From Batillaria attramentaria (Eukaryota; Mollusca; Gastropoda; Batillariidae): a stretch of 64,000 nucleotides of DNA. Shown piece after piece: positions 14,401 to 23,759 of this stretch. The position numbers and the translations under genes are program-made. The notes under the pieces were generated by a model. That model saw only the letters and a program-made list of their open reading frames with translations, had not been told where the DNA came from and made no database searches. Each line of letters starts with the position of its first letter. Position 1 is the stretch's first letter. The DNA is taken from the NCBI GenBank assembly GCA_018292915.2, contig JACVVK020000535.1, positions 1 to 64,000 on the forward strand. The letters run 5' to 3'.

Positions 14401-17400
14401 GGTGGTGTTAGAATCAAGTTTGTAACAAACCAAACTTTGCATTTAACTCATTAATGCATCGTTTTCCGCCCGTAATGATGCCCATAAAATAAACACACCT
14501 CACTTTGAAACTGATGGAGAGTTGATTTCAGCCAAACCATGTTCTCCAGGTCTTCTCTGAATTGCATCACTGTAATTTTATAAAACGCACAGTATACTGC
14601 ACAAAATAAAATTTAAACACAAAAACAGTGTTGAATGCAGTGATGCAGGTCATCAGAAATGCGATAAAATGACTGATACTATCAGTTTTGTTTGGAAAGT
14701 GAAGGCGTTACTGCCACATAGGAGAGTAGCTGCAAATGACTGATACTATCAGTTTTGTTTGGAAAGTGAAGGTGTTACTGCCACATAGGAGAGTAGATGC
14801 AGTTTCACAGAGAAATTATGTCAAGTAAGTTTGACTGGGACAAGGGGGAAGTAGAAAGGTTGAGACAAGACATGGTCTTTGCCATTTACGACTAGAATTT
14901 TCTTCAACTGGCGGATTGAAGTATTCAGGACTGTGAGTGACGTTGGTCACAGTTCAAAACATGTATTCTGTCGCTTTGTACTACCATACCCTGAAATGTC
15001 AGTTTGATGAAGAGAACAGATCTAGATTTTGATGTTTTTATGTATCTGATTGTATGTAGGTCCGTTCCTGTCTGCTGTGTTTCAACGTCTGGAGGGGATG
15101 GTGCAGAACTCGCTGTACGCCAACCTGCTGCTGACGGGCCTTGTCACTCGCTTGGCCACCTATCCCCAGCCTCTTCTGCGCTCCTTCCTTCTCAACGTCA
15201 ACCTTGTCTTCCAGCCAACTGTCAAGTCTCTTGTCCAGGTCTGTGTCTGTGTTCTCTGTCTACAGCTGTGTGGCTGTGGCTGTCTCTGTGGCTGTGTTCT
15301 TTGTCTATAGCTGTGTGACTGTGGCTGTGTTCTGTGTCTACAGCTGTGTGTCTGTGGCTGTGTCTGTGGGGTCTGTGTCTACAGCTGTGTGGCTGTCTCT
15401 GTGGCTGTGTTCTTTGTCTACAGCTGTGTGACTGTGGCTGTGTTCTGTGTCTACAGCTGTGTGTCTGTGGCTGTGTCTGTGGGGTCTGTGTCTACAGCTG
15501 TGTGGCTGTCTCTGTGGCTGTGTTCTTTGTCTATAGCTGTGTGACTGTGGCTGTGTTCTGTGTCTACAGCTGTGTGACTGTGGCTGTGTCTGTGGGGTCT
15601 GTGTCTACAGCTGTGTGGCTGTCTCTGTGGCTGTGTTCTTTGTCTACAGCTGTGTGACTGTGGCTGTGTTCTGTGTCTACAGCTGTGTGTCTGTGGCTGT
15701 GTCTGTGGGGTCTGTGTCTACAGCTGTGTGGCTGTCTCTGTGGCTGTGTTCTTTGTCTATAGCTGTGTGACTGTGGCTGTGTTCTGTGTCTACAGCTGTG
15801 TGTCTGTGGCTGTGTCTGTGGGGTCTGTGTCTACAGCTGTGTGGCTGTCTCTGTGGCTGTGTTCTTTGTCTACAGCTGTGTGACTGTGGCTGTGTTCTGT
15901 GTCTACAGCTGTGTGGCTGTCTCTGTGGCTGTGTTCTTTGTCTACAGCTGTGTGAATGTGGCTGTGTTCTTTGTCTACAGCTGTGTGACTGTGGCTGTGT
16001 CTGTGGGGTCTGTGTCTACAGCTGTGTGGCTGTCTCTGTGGCTGTGTTCTTTGTCTACAGCTGTGTGACTGTGGCTGTGTTCTGTGTCTACAGCTGTGTG
16101 GCTGTCTCTGTGGCTGTGTTCTTTGTCTACAGCTGTGTGAATGTGGCTGTGTTCTTTGTCTACAGCTGTGTGACTGTGGCTGTCTCTGTTGCTGTGTTCT
16201 GTGTCTACAGCTGTGTGGCTGTCTCTGTAGCTGTGTTCTGTGTCTGCAGCTGTGTGGCTGTGGCTGTCTCTGTGGCTGTGTTCTTTGTCTACAGCTGTGT
16301 GACTGTGGCTGTCTCTGTGGCTGTGTTCTGTGTCTACAGCTGTGTGCTGTGGCTGTGTTCTGTGTCTACAGCTGTGTGGCTGTGTTCTGTGTCTACAGCT
16401 GTGTGACTGTGGCTATGTTCTGTGTCTACAGCTGTGTGGCTGTGTTCTGTGTCTACAGCTGTGTGGCTGTGGCTGTGTTCTGTGTCTACAGCTGTGTGGC
16501 TGTGTCTGTGTCTGTGGTGGTTGTGTCTGTGTGCATGTGTGGCTTCTGTTTGTCATATGAATCAATTCAAAATCTGAAAACAGCAAAAGGGACTTTTAGC
16601 CAAGGAAAGGCCTCTGCTTGTAATGGAATCAGTTTTAGATCTGCAGATCGCAGCACAGAAAGAAAGAAAGGAAACTGACAGAAAAGAGGGTGTGGGTTGG
16701 GTAACTGAAAAGAACTGAGAGGAAGACAAACTGCTTTTTTTATATATTATTTCATTTTTGCAATTCGAGGAACATGCTTTGTGTTGTAGTTGTTGCACAT
16801 TTTGCGTTTTTATTTCCTTGTTCTCAGGTACTGTCGTCAGTGCGACAGAAAGTTGACAGTTACGCTGTGACGACCCGCAACTTTGGTGTATTCATGACCA
16901 AAGCACGCCGCAACTTGAAGCTCCGAGAGGACTTTCTCGTCAGCAGTATGACAGGGAGTTCCCTCCCCCCACCTCCCAAACATTGATTGCCTCCCTGGAC
17001 AGATGACTAAGCCACGAGCTGCCACAGTCACGACAATACCTGCTGGTGAGTTCTTGGCTTGTTTCTTATAATCATTAGCTTGTTGGGTGATGTTTGTAGT
17101 GTGTGTAAGGAACTCTTCAGTCACATATGACAGCTGAAAATCCAGTTTTCGTCAAAAAAAAAAAAAAAAAAAAATTTCATTTTCAAGACAATTTCAAATT
17201 CAGGATTTAAAATGGTTTTTTTTTCCCATTTGGGTTTTGAGGAGTGCATTAAACAACATGTCATGAGCATGAAATATAGAAAACATTCAATCTGTCATAC
17301 AAAAATATAACCTTTTGTGGGATGTTGCTGAAATACGAGCGTACTGATTGGTCATGCCATCATAGTACCTTCCAACAAACCAAGCATTCTCAGGCATCTT

Positions 17401-17910
17401 GTTCCCATCATGTGACACCCAGTTTGCATATGATTATGAAGTAAAACAAAGATGAAAGAGCTCTGAGGTCGTCCTCATGTTGCTTATTGATACATTAGCT
17501 GGAGTGTCTGTTCAAAACACTAACATTTCGGGTGATGCTTGAAAAGAAATTGTGTATGCAGAGTTTGTTCGATCCACTTCATCAAGACATTTAAGCATTC
17601 TGTTGATGCCTTGCAATATTGCACCTTTTTTTTTTATAGAAAAAAAAAAGATGTCCCTCACAGACCTTCTCTTTCCGCCGTTCTCCAAGACAGCGCCAGA
17701 ACCCAGGATCAGCAGGTCGCAAAGGGGCAACATCTGCAGCGCGTGGAAGTGGCAGGTGGCGTCGGCTACCGCTTCATCAATAGCATTCAGCAGGACACAC
17801 CAGAAAACCCCGAGGAGTCCATAAAGACGTGGAACGCCGTCTACTGCGCTCTTGTTCTGGAGGAATTCTTGAAAGAGCTTGCTGCCTTGTCCTCGAACAT
17901 TCTGTTTTGA
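213..17910 (+). CDS. FHIP1: FHIP1-type protein (FAM160A family), 3' eleven exons, frame-disrupted
   Basis: FHIP proteins join FTS (AKTIP) and Hook proteins in the FHF complex, which links early endosomes to dynein. About 1,045 residues can be read here, from a helical repeat start (VFETFCNWC) to the C-terminal stop at 17908-17910. Recognisable family blocks, in order, are: GQRARDALLLLMTLSA and VLATGLSGLYSSLP (exons 1-2); ATAYLDLFLRRIS and IRAFLRFVLTERHD (exon 4); YLIPC and QRRAVRDLDLYGKSAEKF (exon 6); NWSAPYDGERPPP (exon 8); LLLTGLVTRLATYPQPLLRS (exon 9); and NAVYCALVLEEFLKELAALS (exon 11). Exons before 213 are outside the window. Frame breaks occur in exons 4, 5, 6, 8, 10 and at the start of exon 11, while the protein-level match stays strong. 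Assembly indels are therefore likely, and a recent pseudogene is the alternative. Introns are repeat-rich. Confidence 0.85.
1080..1255 (+). mobile_element. tRNA-derived SINE, family B copy 1
   Basis: It has an A-box-like AGGGGTAGAGCATTAGAC and a B-box-like GAGTTTGAATCCCGG, then the family body CACCCGTACGTGGTGGGAAA and GGACGTTAAACGCCC, ending in CACTCACTCACTC. Four relatives occur in this window (10327, 10561, 43676 and 54960). It lies in an FHIP1 intron. Edges are approximate. Confidence 0.7.
1317..1475 (+). CDS. FHIP1: FHIP1 exon b
   Basis: It encodes 53 residues, phase 0 at both ends, from VLATGLSGLYSSLPRK to EFCNAVVQ. The acceptor is cttcag and the donor gtagag. The VLATGLSGLYSSLP block is among the most conserved in the family. 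Confidence 0.88.
1612..1970. repeat. Dispersed repeat family A, copy 1
   Basis: It shares ordered blocks with four other stretches of the window: GCGGATTTC, AAAAGTGT..TTTC, CTGAAGCGCTTAAAA, CATGCCAAAATGCA, GGGGGAGCATGCCCC, CACACCGCTAGCATTACAG, GGCTTTGCCAC and CACTTTTCCTCC. I do not recognise the family. It has no clear terminal repeats, and edges are approximate. Confidence 0.6.
2192..2278 (+). CDS. FHIP1: FHIP1 exon c
   Basis: A short 29-residue exon in phase 0 (VAHPLVRDQLIKFIYTGFLL to GPALHQ). The acceptor is gtatcag and the donor gtttgt. It carries the hydrophobic VRDQL...YTGFLLPVLGPALHQ helix of the family. Confidence 0.85.
4044..4055. repeat. 12-bp target-site duplication, left
   Basis: TACATGTATAAT occurs here and again at 4558-4569, exactly bounding the SINE between them. 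Confidence 0.75.
4056..4557 (-). mobile_element. Full-length tRNA-derived SINE, family S (502 bp)
   Basis: On the minus strand it starts with a tRNA-like head. The A box is TGGTGTAGTGGTTAGCAC and the B box is GGTTCGAATCCC. A roughly 400-bp body follows, then a poly(A) tail (T-run at 4056-4077 on plus). The 12-bp duplication TACATGTATAAT flanks it precisely. The 3' segment (CACTGGAGCTGGCAAAGAG) resembles 18314-18600, showing a family. No protein is encoded. A and B boxes would give pol III transcription. Confidence 0.85.
6737..6905 (+). CDS. FHIP1: FHIP1 exon d, with one extra base
   Basis: Two frames share this 169-nt exon. The first half reads NSRDEVMTATAYLDLFLRRIS, and the second reads EPHLIRAFLRFVLTERHDEM to INSNTK in the +1 frame. 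The family expects a continuous ...RSISEPALLRAFLRF.... One surplus G in the GGG at 6799-6801 explains the shift exactly and would leave 168 nt. As written, the first frame meets TGA about 40 bases later. The donor is gtaagt. A dispersed repeat (family A) begins about ten bases past the donor. Confidence 0.85.
6915..7195. repeat. Dispersed repeat family A, copy 2
   Basis: It repeats the family blocks CCAAAAAGTGTATTTCCTCC, CTGAAGCACTTAAAATCATG, CACCCCTAGCATAGCGCG and CTTTGCCACTTTGTCGCTAA. It starts about ten bases after the exon d donor of FHIP1. Confidence 0.6.
7384..7468 (+). CDS. FHIP1: FHIP1 exon e, with a 5-bp tandem duplication
   Basis: It reads LSLISLSLFHTLIDLNCEEV in one frame. The end of the exon reads FHLVFK in another, and that frame joins exon f to give FHLVFKYLIPC, the family's expected sequence. 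Between them TCATG is present twice (7442-7451). Removing one copy restores VMFHLVFKYLIPC and the correct splice phase. The donor is gtaagt. Confidence 0.78.
7534..7604. repeat. (CA)n microsatellite
   Basis: A CA-dinucleotide tract with two AACAC interruptions, in the short FHIP1 intron between exons e and f. Confidence 0.9.
7740..7959 (+). CDS. FHIP1: FHIP1 exon f
   Basis: It starts in phase 2 and reads YLIPCTHVMVSQRRAVRDLD then LYGKSAEKFLSLRPVCC, a strongly conserved stretch, then a Pro/His-rich tail. The acceptor is tacaacag and the donor gtaccg. At the 3' end the frame is one base off from what exon g needs. An extra base in the C-rich tract near 7860-7905 would fix this (length 220, expected 219). 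An unseen small exon before 9994 is the other possibility. Confidence 0.8.
8446..8506. repeat. (CA)n microsatellite with (TC)n flank
   Basis: (TC)n at about 8422-8445 passes into an uninterrupted CA tract, then AACACCACAC. It is intronic in FHIP1. The 7960-9993 intron also holds family A copy 3. No exon is seen. Confidence 0.9.
9530..9835. repeat. Dispersed repeat family A, copy 3
   Basis: Shared blocks are GGCGGATTTCCACCTT, AAAATCATGCCAAAGTGCAG, CATGCCCCTGGACACCCCTA, ACGCGTCTGCTTTGC and GCTTTTCCTCC, with a C16 run inserted near 9597-9612. Confidence 0.6.
9994..10143 (+). CDS. FHIP1: FHIP1 exon g (basic, Ser-rich linker)
   Basis: It encodes about 50 residues: SRTDVGRSASISTPAELAKV, then PTKEGSRRRSSGIFRSRKE and KKKLEALPEDDQ. 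The acceptor ccccacag is preceded by a pyrimidine tract and the donor is gtaagt. It ends in phase 2 and joins exon h perfectly (CA+G = Gln). It is a low-complexity basic linker without a known catalytic role, placed here by frame and position. Confidence 0.65.
10327..10502 (-). mobile_element. tRNA-derived SINE, family B copy 2
   Basis: On the minus strand it has a head GGTGGCCGAATGGTAAAGCG, a B-box-like GAGTTCGTATCCCGG, and a body ATATCACCCGTATGTGGTGG plus AAAAGGACGTTAAACCCCC. A probable duplication AGCAGTTGT lies at 10318-10326 and 10503-10511. Confidence 0.8.
10546..10747 (-). mobile_element. tRNA-derived SINE, family B copy 3, with 15-bp TSD
   Basis: The element proper is 10561-10732, about 172 bp. 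The exact direct repeat ACCTGTTTTGTAGGG (10546-10560 and 10733-10747) is its target-site duplication. On minus it reads GAGTTAGAATCTCGG as a degenerate B box and ends AAAAGGACGTTAAACTCCC. It is diverged from copy 2, so it is a separate insertion and not a tandem copy. Confidence 0.85.
11512..12657 (+). CDS. FHIP1: FHIP1 exon h (large, mostly disordered)
   Basis: The exon opens with KAASDSTSSTSAESLTDDAS, then the conserved SYVDYLGQSHKMLKQCAHAC and RNWSAPYDGERPPP. A long Ser/Thr/Pro-rich variable region follows, ending at SNAPPNT|G. The frame changes between about 12193 and 12222: the first frame stops at 12233-12235 and the second runs to the donor at 12658 (gtaagc). The length 1146 is one base more than phase allows. 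A 29-nt GT...AG segment (12193-12221) would also restore frame if spliced, but that is shorter than known metazoan introns. Confidence 0.8.
14670..14803. repeat. 67-bp tandem duplication
   Basis: TGACTGATACTATCAG begins at 14670 and again at 14737, and the two 67-bp copies differ by few bases. They sit in the FHIP1 intron 12658-15059, where I otherwise see only T-rich intronic sequence and no exon. Confidence 0.85.
15060..15238 (+). CDS. FHIP1: FHIP1 exon i
   Basis: It joins exon h in phase (G+GT = Gly) and reads PFLSAVFQRLEGMVQNSLYA, then NLLLTGLVTRLATYPQPLLR and SFLLNVNLVFQPTVKSLVQ. This is the most conserved C-terminal block of FHIP proteins. The donor gtctgt is immediately followed by a 1.3-kb minisatellite. 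Confidence 0.9.
15239..16535. repeat. Minisatellite with 113-bp higher-order period
   Basis: It is built of short units around TCTACAGCTGTGTG and GGCTGTGTCTGTGG. GACTGTGGCTGTGT recurs at 15317, 15430, 15543, 15656, 15769 and 15882, an exact 113-bp period, before the array becomes less regular. It starts at the first base of the intron after FHIP1 exon i. All three plus frames are largely open (Cys/Leu/Val-rich) purely because stops are absent from the unit. No coding role is inferred. Confidence 0.95.
16828..17045 (+). CDS. FHIP1: FHIP1 exon j, with an extra C
   Basis: It reads VLSSVRQKVDSYAVTTRNFG, then VFMTKARRNLKLREDFLVSS in phase 0. At SLPPPPKH it hits TGA (16984-16986). Dropping one C from the run of six near 16963-16968 gives SLPHLPNIDCLPGQMTKPRA, then ATVTTIPA|G, and a correct phase-1 donor (gtgagt). 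The family requires the downstream exon, so the TGA is unlikely to be the real stop. Confidence 0.75.
17640..17910 (+). CDS. FHIP1: FHIP1 last exon
   Basis: After the acceptor ttttatag and a run of ten A, the frame DVPHRPSLSAVLQDSARTQD leads to the family's C-terminal signature WNAVYCALVLEEFLKELAAL, then SSNILF and TGA. The A-run is one base short (or two long) for phase with exon j, so a homopolymer error is suspected. The alternative frame (MSLTDLLFPPFSK) lacks family similarity and is rejected. Confidence 0.8.
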
Positions 17911-18313
17911 ACTCTGATGATGGTTATTTCAGCAGCTGACAAGCATACGCGGTCTAGACAGTTGTCACAAAGGCAGAAGATGGTGCTTCGTACATTACCT
18001 TCTAGACAGGGAGGGTTGGAAAAGCCTGTCCCTGAGAAGGATATTGATGGTAGGGTTGAAGTCCCAGTCACACAGTGCACTTATGTTTTAGAACCTGTCC
18101 TGTTGCAGTGTCTCCGTGATTATGAAACACACCTCCTTTAAAAAAAAAAAAAAGGTTGCTTTACAATTCAGGGCTTCTACTGTACCTCTAACACCATATG
18201 CACCTTATGCCCACAGCAAAGTGGGCGGTAGGCAGTTATTTAGCTGGCTAAGGACTTCTTGTTGTCTTGTGTGTCCACGCCGCCTCCTCTTCCTCCTCCC
18301 CCCATCCCCCCAC

Positions 18314-18600
18314 CCCCCCACCCCAAACTGTTTGCCAGCTCCAGTGGTATTCCTTCAACTTTGTGTGGGTAGAATCTGCAGACAGTTCAGAAGCTGATGA
18401 TCCATAATGATGAGCGTGATGGTGTGCCGCTGCTATGGAGGCAGCTGGGTAGGGATTTACTTTCACCACATGGTATTCCTTCAACTTTGTGTGGGTAGAA
18501 TCTGCAGACAGTTCAGAAGCTGATGATCCATGATGATGAGCGTGATGGTGTGCCGCTGCTATGGAGGCAGCTGGGTAGGGATTTACTTTCACCACATGGT
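18314..18600 (-). repeat. SINE-S-related fragment with 126-bp tandem duplication
   Basis: The unit starting TGGTATTCCTTCAACTTTG repeats at 18345 and 18471 (period 126). On minus each copy is in frame (42 codons; ...PYPAASIAAAHHHAHH...), which produces a spurious 146-codon open frame. The edge TTTGCCAGCTCCAGTGGT matches the 3' end of the SINE at 4056-4557. Confidence 0.75.
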
Positions 18601-18684
18601 CTTGTTTCATGGGGACAATGTAGTGCATCAGTTCCTTCTTCTTCTGAGTTTCCTGGAGGTGTGTCAGTTTAAATTTGGGCTTAC

Positions 18685-18869
18685 TCACTCACTCGCTCAC
18701 TCACTCACTCTTGCCTTTTGCCCCTTCTGGGGCATATGCCGCCGACAAGGGTTCTCCAGGCCTCTCGGTCCTGGGCCAGTCTCTCCAGCTGTCCCGAGCT
18801 GTGTCCCATGCTCTTGGCATCCGCCTCCAGGTCGCGTCGCCAGGTGTTTCTTCGCCGGCCTCGTTTTCA
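18685..18869 (-). mobile_element. 5'-truncated LINE 3' end (reverse-transcriptase ORF C terminus)
   Basis: On the minus strand 18869 to 18705 reads RGRRRNTWRRDLEADAKSMG, then HSSGQLERLAQDREAWRTL and VGGICPRRGKRQE, then TGA. This TWRR...W..L....CP..G pattern resembles the C-terminal tail of non-LTR retrotransposon polyproteins, as I remember RTE/Jockey-like elements. A (TGAG)n tail (18685-18707) follows the stop, as in many LINE 3' ends. The element is truncated to about 165 coding bases. Confidence 0.7.
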
Positions 18870-21800
18870 TAGGGGAAGAGTCAGCGGCTTATGCCATCTT
18901 ATCAAGTTAACGATGCTACAGTTTCCATTTTCACAATGTTCAACAGTTTCATGGAATATGTTGATGGTAAGTCTATGCACGTAAATAGCTTCACAAATAG
19001 TTCTGCTGGCCTTTTGACGTGAATCTAAATGAAAGAGCGTAGACCACACATCTGGATACACGCGCATCTGCTGAACGTAATGTATGGTGCAGTAAAATGA
19101 TTGTTGTCCTCATAGGTAAGTGCATGTACTGTTATCCTGTTTCACGGTATGGTATAACCTAGATGTAACAACTTTCACATTTAACATTCATAAATTACAC
19201 GATATATGTGAGATTAGAACATCATCATGTGTTTACCGATTCGTAAAGAGGTCGTTGTCAAGGGCTTGTGCCAAGGTCACAGTTTTGTTTTGTGAAAAAA
19301 GTTACATTTTGATTTTGTGTATGCTCCTGATCACGATACGAAATTCTTTTCGCTGCTGCAGTTATGTGACGCAGACATTGTGTATTTGATAGAGTAGAAC
19401 ATACGTTTAGAAGAAATACAGCACATAATGATTCATTGAGAGTTAGAAAAAACAAAAACAGAACGACCATCAACATGGTTTTGTGTATTTCACTTGCAAC
19501 CTTGACTTGGCTTCTAGTTCTACTTGTATCTTCGTTCGAGGCGTTTGTGATAACGTGAGTTTCCCTTTTATGGAGTTCCCTGCATAAATATTCCCTGTTG
19601 GTGATTCGGTGAACAGTTCCACCCATTAACTCACACCGCTTATACCAGTCACCAGTTCAGGTAATTGTGTGTTTCACTGGTTTTCATGGATGTTGACCTT
19701 GTGGTGCTGCCAGATCACACTTCCACTTTCATGGCGTGTGCACATAAATGGATATTAGAGTCTATTTTTTCAGATATTTTTGTGACTGGAGTTCCCACAC
19801 ACAGACTGATTCATTAAAATGTCAGCCTCTTACAATTTGTCATTGACAACATGAGACGAAATTCAGTGTTTACAAGTTCTTGAGTCTTTGACACCACCTT
19901 GTAAACATTGTGCTCCTCTTCTCTCCCTTCCAAAAGAAGCCTGCAGATCCCCCTTCTTGCTGTCTTGCTGTCCTTTTTTCAGATGCCTGCAACATTACAT
20001 GTACTGCATGGGACGGTCAGCTGCAGTAATAGGAGTTGACAACCACAAACGTCTGCATCTTTTCAATTCTTGGGGCAGTTACCTTTTAGACTTTTTCAAA
20101 AACCAAACAAAGAGTCCCATGGTTTTTTATTTGCTTTCAAGTAATTGTGAGATTCAAAGACATTTGCAGTGCATTTCTGTCAAGACGGTAAGCGAGAAGT
20201 GTATGTGTAGTGGTTAAAGAAAGTGCTCGGCTGTATGAGAAGATTTTTGTTCCGTGAATGCAGAGGGTTGAATTGGAACTGCCCTGTAGTCATAGTAACA
20301 GATCTCACATACACGCATTTATTACAGTGTTCCTGGGACAGAGTTTAAGTTCAGTGCTAATATGTGTTCAGTGTGGCTGTTCTTACTAAAAATGAGATTA
20401 AATTTAAAAGAATGACGCTGACAGAATGATGACAAGTGTGACACTTTTTTGGAAGTGCTGATGATATGGTAGAGCAGCTATTGGCAAGTTATGAATGTCA
20501 TTACTGTTTTTTTCATTTAGTGTTTACTAGTTACTAGGATCACGGTGAACTTGCAGTAGAATTTGAAGGCGTTTTCACACTGTCTTGGTGATAATCTTGA
20601 GTGAGCGAAGTTAGTGTCTAGAGAACATCAACAAAATGAGTTGTATTGTAGGGTATTTCAGTTCTTTTAAATTCAAAATTCCAGCAGGATTTGTGATTCG
20701 TGTAGCTTTGATTACCAAGATGCTCAGGCTTTTTTTGTGGTGGTGGTTTTGTTAGGCTGAAAAGCAACAAAACGTTTTGAGACCAGCAGTTCAAATTGTT
20801 TTTAACTGAAAACCTACTTCTGGTGTTCATAAAGGTTTCTCAAAAACCCTGGCTGTGCAGGATCTAATTAGTGTTACCCTCGCCCATTCCCTCCAGATTC
20901 TCAAGTTTTGCCCTACTGTGTTTGATTCTTGTCTGGCACCTCATCAGCACTAAACATTGTCTTTCCATGACGCCAGGATGTGACAAAAAGTACATGTTTA
21001 TGTAAATATTTGTGTGTGGAACTGAGTTGGTTCAGAGTATGTTTTTTCGTTGTTTTTTTAAGCAGATTTTTATGAGATGGGTTGTGTTTGAGTCCTGTTA
21101 ACTTTTATCGTCCGGTTTGTGTTTTAACCTTAGCATATGTCTTTCCCTTCGATGATGTGAGGCCCATTTTTTCCCTCCATATTTTGATTTAAGGAGGTTG
21201 ACACAAGGGGGTTGATGGTAAAATTCCTCTAACGTCTGTCCTGTCAAGTGCCACATGCATGATGAGTGGTTAGACCATCTGGATACTCCTGTTTCTTGAT
21301 CAAGGGATTTTTGTATAGAAACTTTTTTTTTCTTTTTTTTTACTTTTGATGCGTGATGGTTTGATCTGAGTGTACCAGCATGGCAAGGTGTAATCTGTCT
21401 TCTGAATTGAGAGAACTTTTTTCTTTAAAGTGATGCTCCACTACTGATTATTTTCATGCAGCTGTGTTGCACACAAAACAGAAACAAATCTGCTGCTGTA
21501 GGAAGTGCCGTTGTTAGGACGCTTTAGAGCTGGGTCAAGTTTTCATGAAAGGAAGATTCTGCCTGAGAACTTTCGCTATTTTTTCCCACACGTGCACACA
21601 ATGCCAGTGAATGTTGGAAGCAGTATAAATTATTGAAAGAAAATTTTCTGATAGTGTTAGAAATTGTACGTGTGTGTATTCCTGTTCGTGTTCCTTGCAC
21701 CAGTCCATTTCAGGCAGCACACAAACTGTATTTGGTTTCTTTTGATACAAACTGCCTGCGGTGCCTTTTCAAAACAGAATCTTGTTCAGATATGTTATCT

Positions 21801-23366
21801 CTGTACTACTGTCTGGTCAACATGCACGTATCTTGGATTACATGTAATTGAGAAATAATTCTCTTCTTTGCATTCTTGTATCACTTTGGGTACATCACTG
21901 CCATGTTAGGTTCCCTTGGTAACTTCATGACTACACCCTATTTTTGCTGGAAAAACTGAAATCTTAAAGTGTATGCAAATACTTCCTTTCCTTTCACAAG
22001 CAAATGTAATCTGCTATTTGTGCTGGGCAGAAATTATGATTTTGGCAGATTTCCATGTTTGGTTTGTTTTGAGGTTGTTGTTTTTTTTTAGGGAAAAAAA
22101 TATATATAGACTATTACAGTGAAAGCGAAGCATCCTGAGGAAGGAAACTGGAATGAAAATAATAGTTCATCAGAACATTTAATGGCCAGAGGCTGGAGGT
22201 GTTTTCAGACATGACTGACACGTACAGTCATTTGCCGTTCACAGGGCCAAAGTGTTTGTACGTTATTGTGTGGAGTGTTTTGTTAAAGTGTTGTGATCTG
22301 CACAGCAGTTAGCTTCGATCTAGCCACATCCATCGATGTTTGTGTTAATTTGTTTTTGTACATGCCTATTTTGATGTTTCTTTTTATGACGGTGTTGATA
22401 TCAAAGCATCAAGTGATAGTGATTATGTCATTTGGCTTTCAGTTACTTTTGTGTTGTTGATCTGTAGCTAAAGCTTCATTTGACGAAGAATGTTTTTGTG
22501 TCCAATTTTCAGATCATGAGTACCAAACTGTGCCTTACACATACGTAGAATCATGCTTTGAGACAGACACCCCCCCCCCCTCCCCCTTTTTTTTTTCCTG
22601 CTGCTTGTTTCTGAAGTAAAATGCTGTGTAATGCTGAATCAGTGTCTGCCTATGGAGGGATGTTCAGAACTGAACAAGAAAAGAAATAGAAACTCAATAT
22701 CCTACACTGACAGAAATTTCCTCGCTTGTAAGAGACAATGCAGATAGTTGGTTTCTGGAGTTTTATGTACATGTACAATGTGCATGGATCAAAATCAGTG
22801 AAAATTTTTTATGTGACATGTGTTTGATGTTTTTGCTGCAGCGCACTGGCTTAATCTACTGAGGACTCGCATAAAGTATTGTGAGATTTTTCGTTCACTT
22901 CTTGGTAGACAAAGTAACATCACTAAGCACCATGTTTTGCAAAATCATGCGAAATAGGTTTTTGCGTATTTCAGCGGAAAACTCCCCACCATTTTGCAGA
23001 ATGATTCATGTGCATACAAATTGAGAGGCATTCCTAACAGCCTATCTGTTTGCTAATGTTTAACATGTACAAGCTGTTCCGTCTACACCCTAGTGTAGCT
23101 ATTTGGTGATAACCGTCTGCATCTGTTGCTGTTATTCAGGGAGATCCCGTAAAAAGCGTTGCACATTACAATAATTTTCTGTTCGTTTTTATTTGGCTAC
23201 GCACTGTTTGTTGCTGTTAGTACTTCTCAGATCCCATTAACTGTCAGTGCAATGTATGTTGTTACGTCCAGCTATGGTTGTATGCATTTAGTTGGTTGAT
23301 TTTTGTCAGTACGTGTTGCATCTCTGTTTTTTTCATCCTCCCCATTGCTGTGCTGAGTATGAATGT

Positions 23367-23759
23367 CAGGGTCCATACAGGTCATGGAATCCTGGAAAAG
23401 TCATGGAATTTGGAAATAGCTTTTCCAGGCCTGGAAAGTCATGAAATTATCTTGAGAGTCATGAAAAGTCATGGAATTTTGGAATTTTATGGAAGCTATT
23501 TTGAGCCCAACAGTGAAACGGTCAGCTTGGTGATTACTCACAGGACTGATTGCCAAAAATATCAACGAACTGTCTTCCCATAAGGCTAATGACTAACTCT
23601 GAACATTGGTCTTGCTGACTGCGATAACTTGGATAAGCTCGTAATTTCTACCCTTGCGTGTGTCAGTGTGAAAGAGGGCAAGGAAGGTGTCATGGAAAAC
23701 AGGAGAATTGGCGTGGAAAAGTCATGAATTTTTGAGACTGTGAACCTGTATGGACCCTG
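23367..23759. mobile_element. 393-bp MITE, CAGGG termini, hAT-like
   Basis: It has perfect 15-bp terminal inverted repeats CAGGGTCCATACAGG and CCTGTATGGACCCTG. The interior is rich in GTCATGGAA/TTCCAGG words. GAATGT occurs directly on both sides (23361-23366 and 23760-23765). The CAGGG start suggests a hAT-like element, although a visible 6-bp duplication is shorter than the usual 8. No transposase is encoded. Confidence 0.8.

Noticed and set aside
15334..16560. Open frames up to 206 codons rich in Cys, Leu and Val
   Set aside because: They are the minisatellite read in several frames. The 113-bp period is not a multiple of three, and openness in all frames reflects unit composition.
16984..16986. 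TGA as the true FHIP1 stop
   Set aside because: The conserved C-terminal block lies in the next exon, and removing one C from a six-C run gives an open frame and a correct splice phase.
18248..18688. 146-codon minus-strand frame with a 42-residue duplicated block
   Set aside because: It is produced by a 126-bp tandem duplication of a SINE-related sequence, with no ATG start and no known domain.
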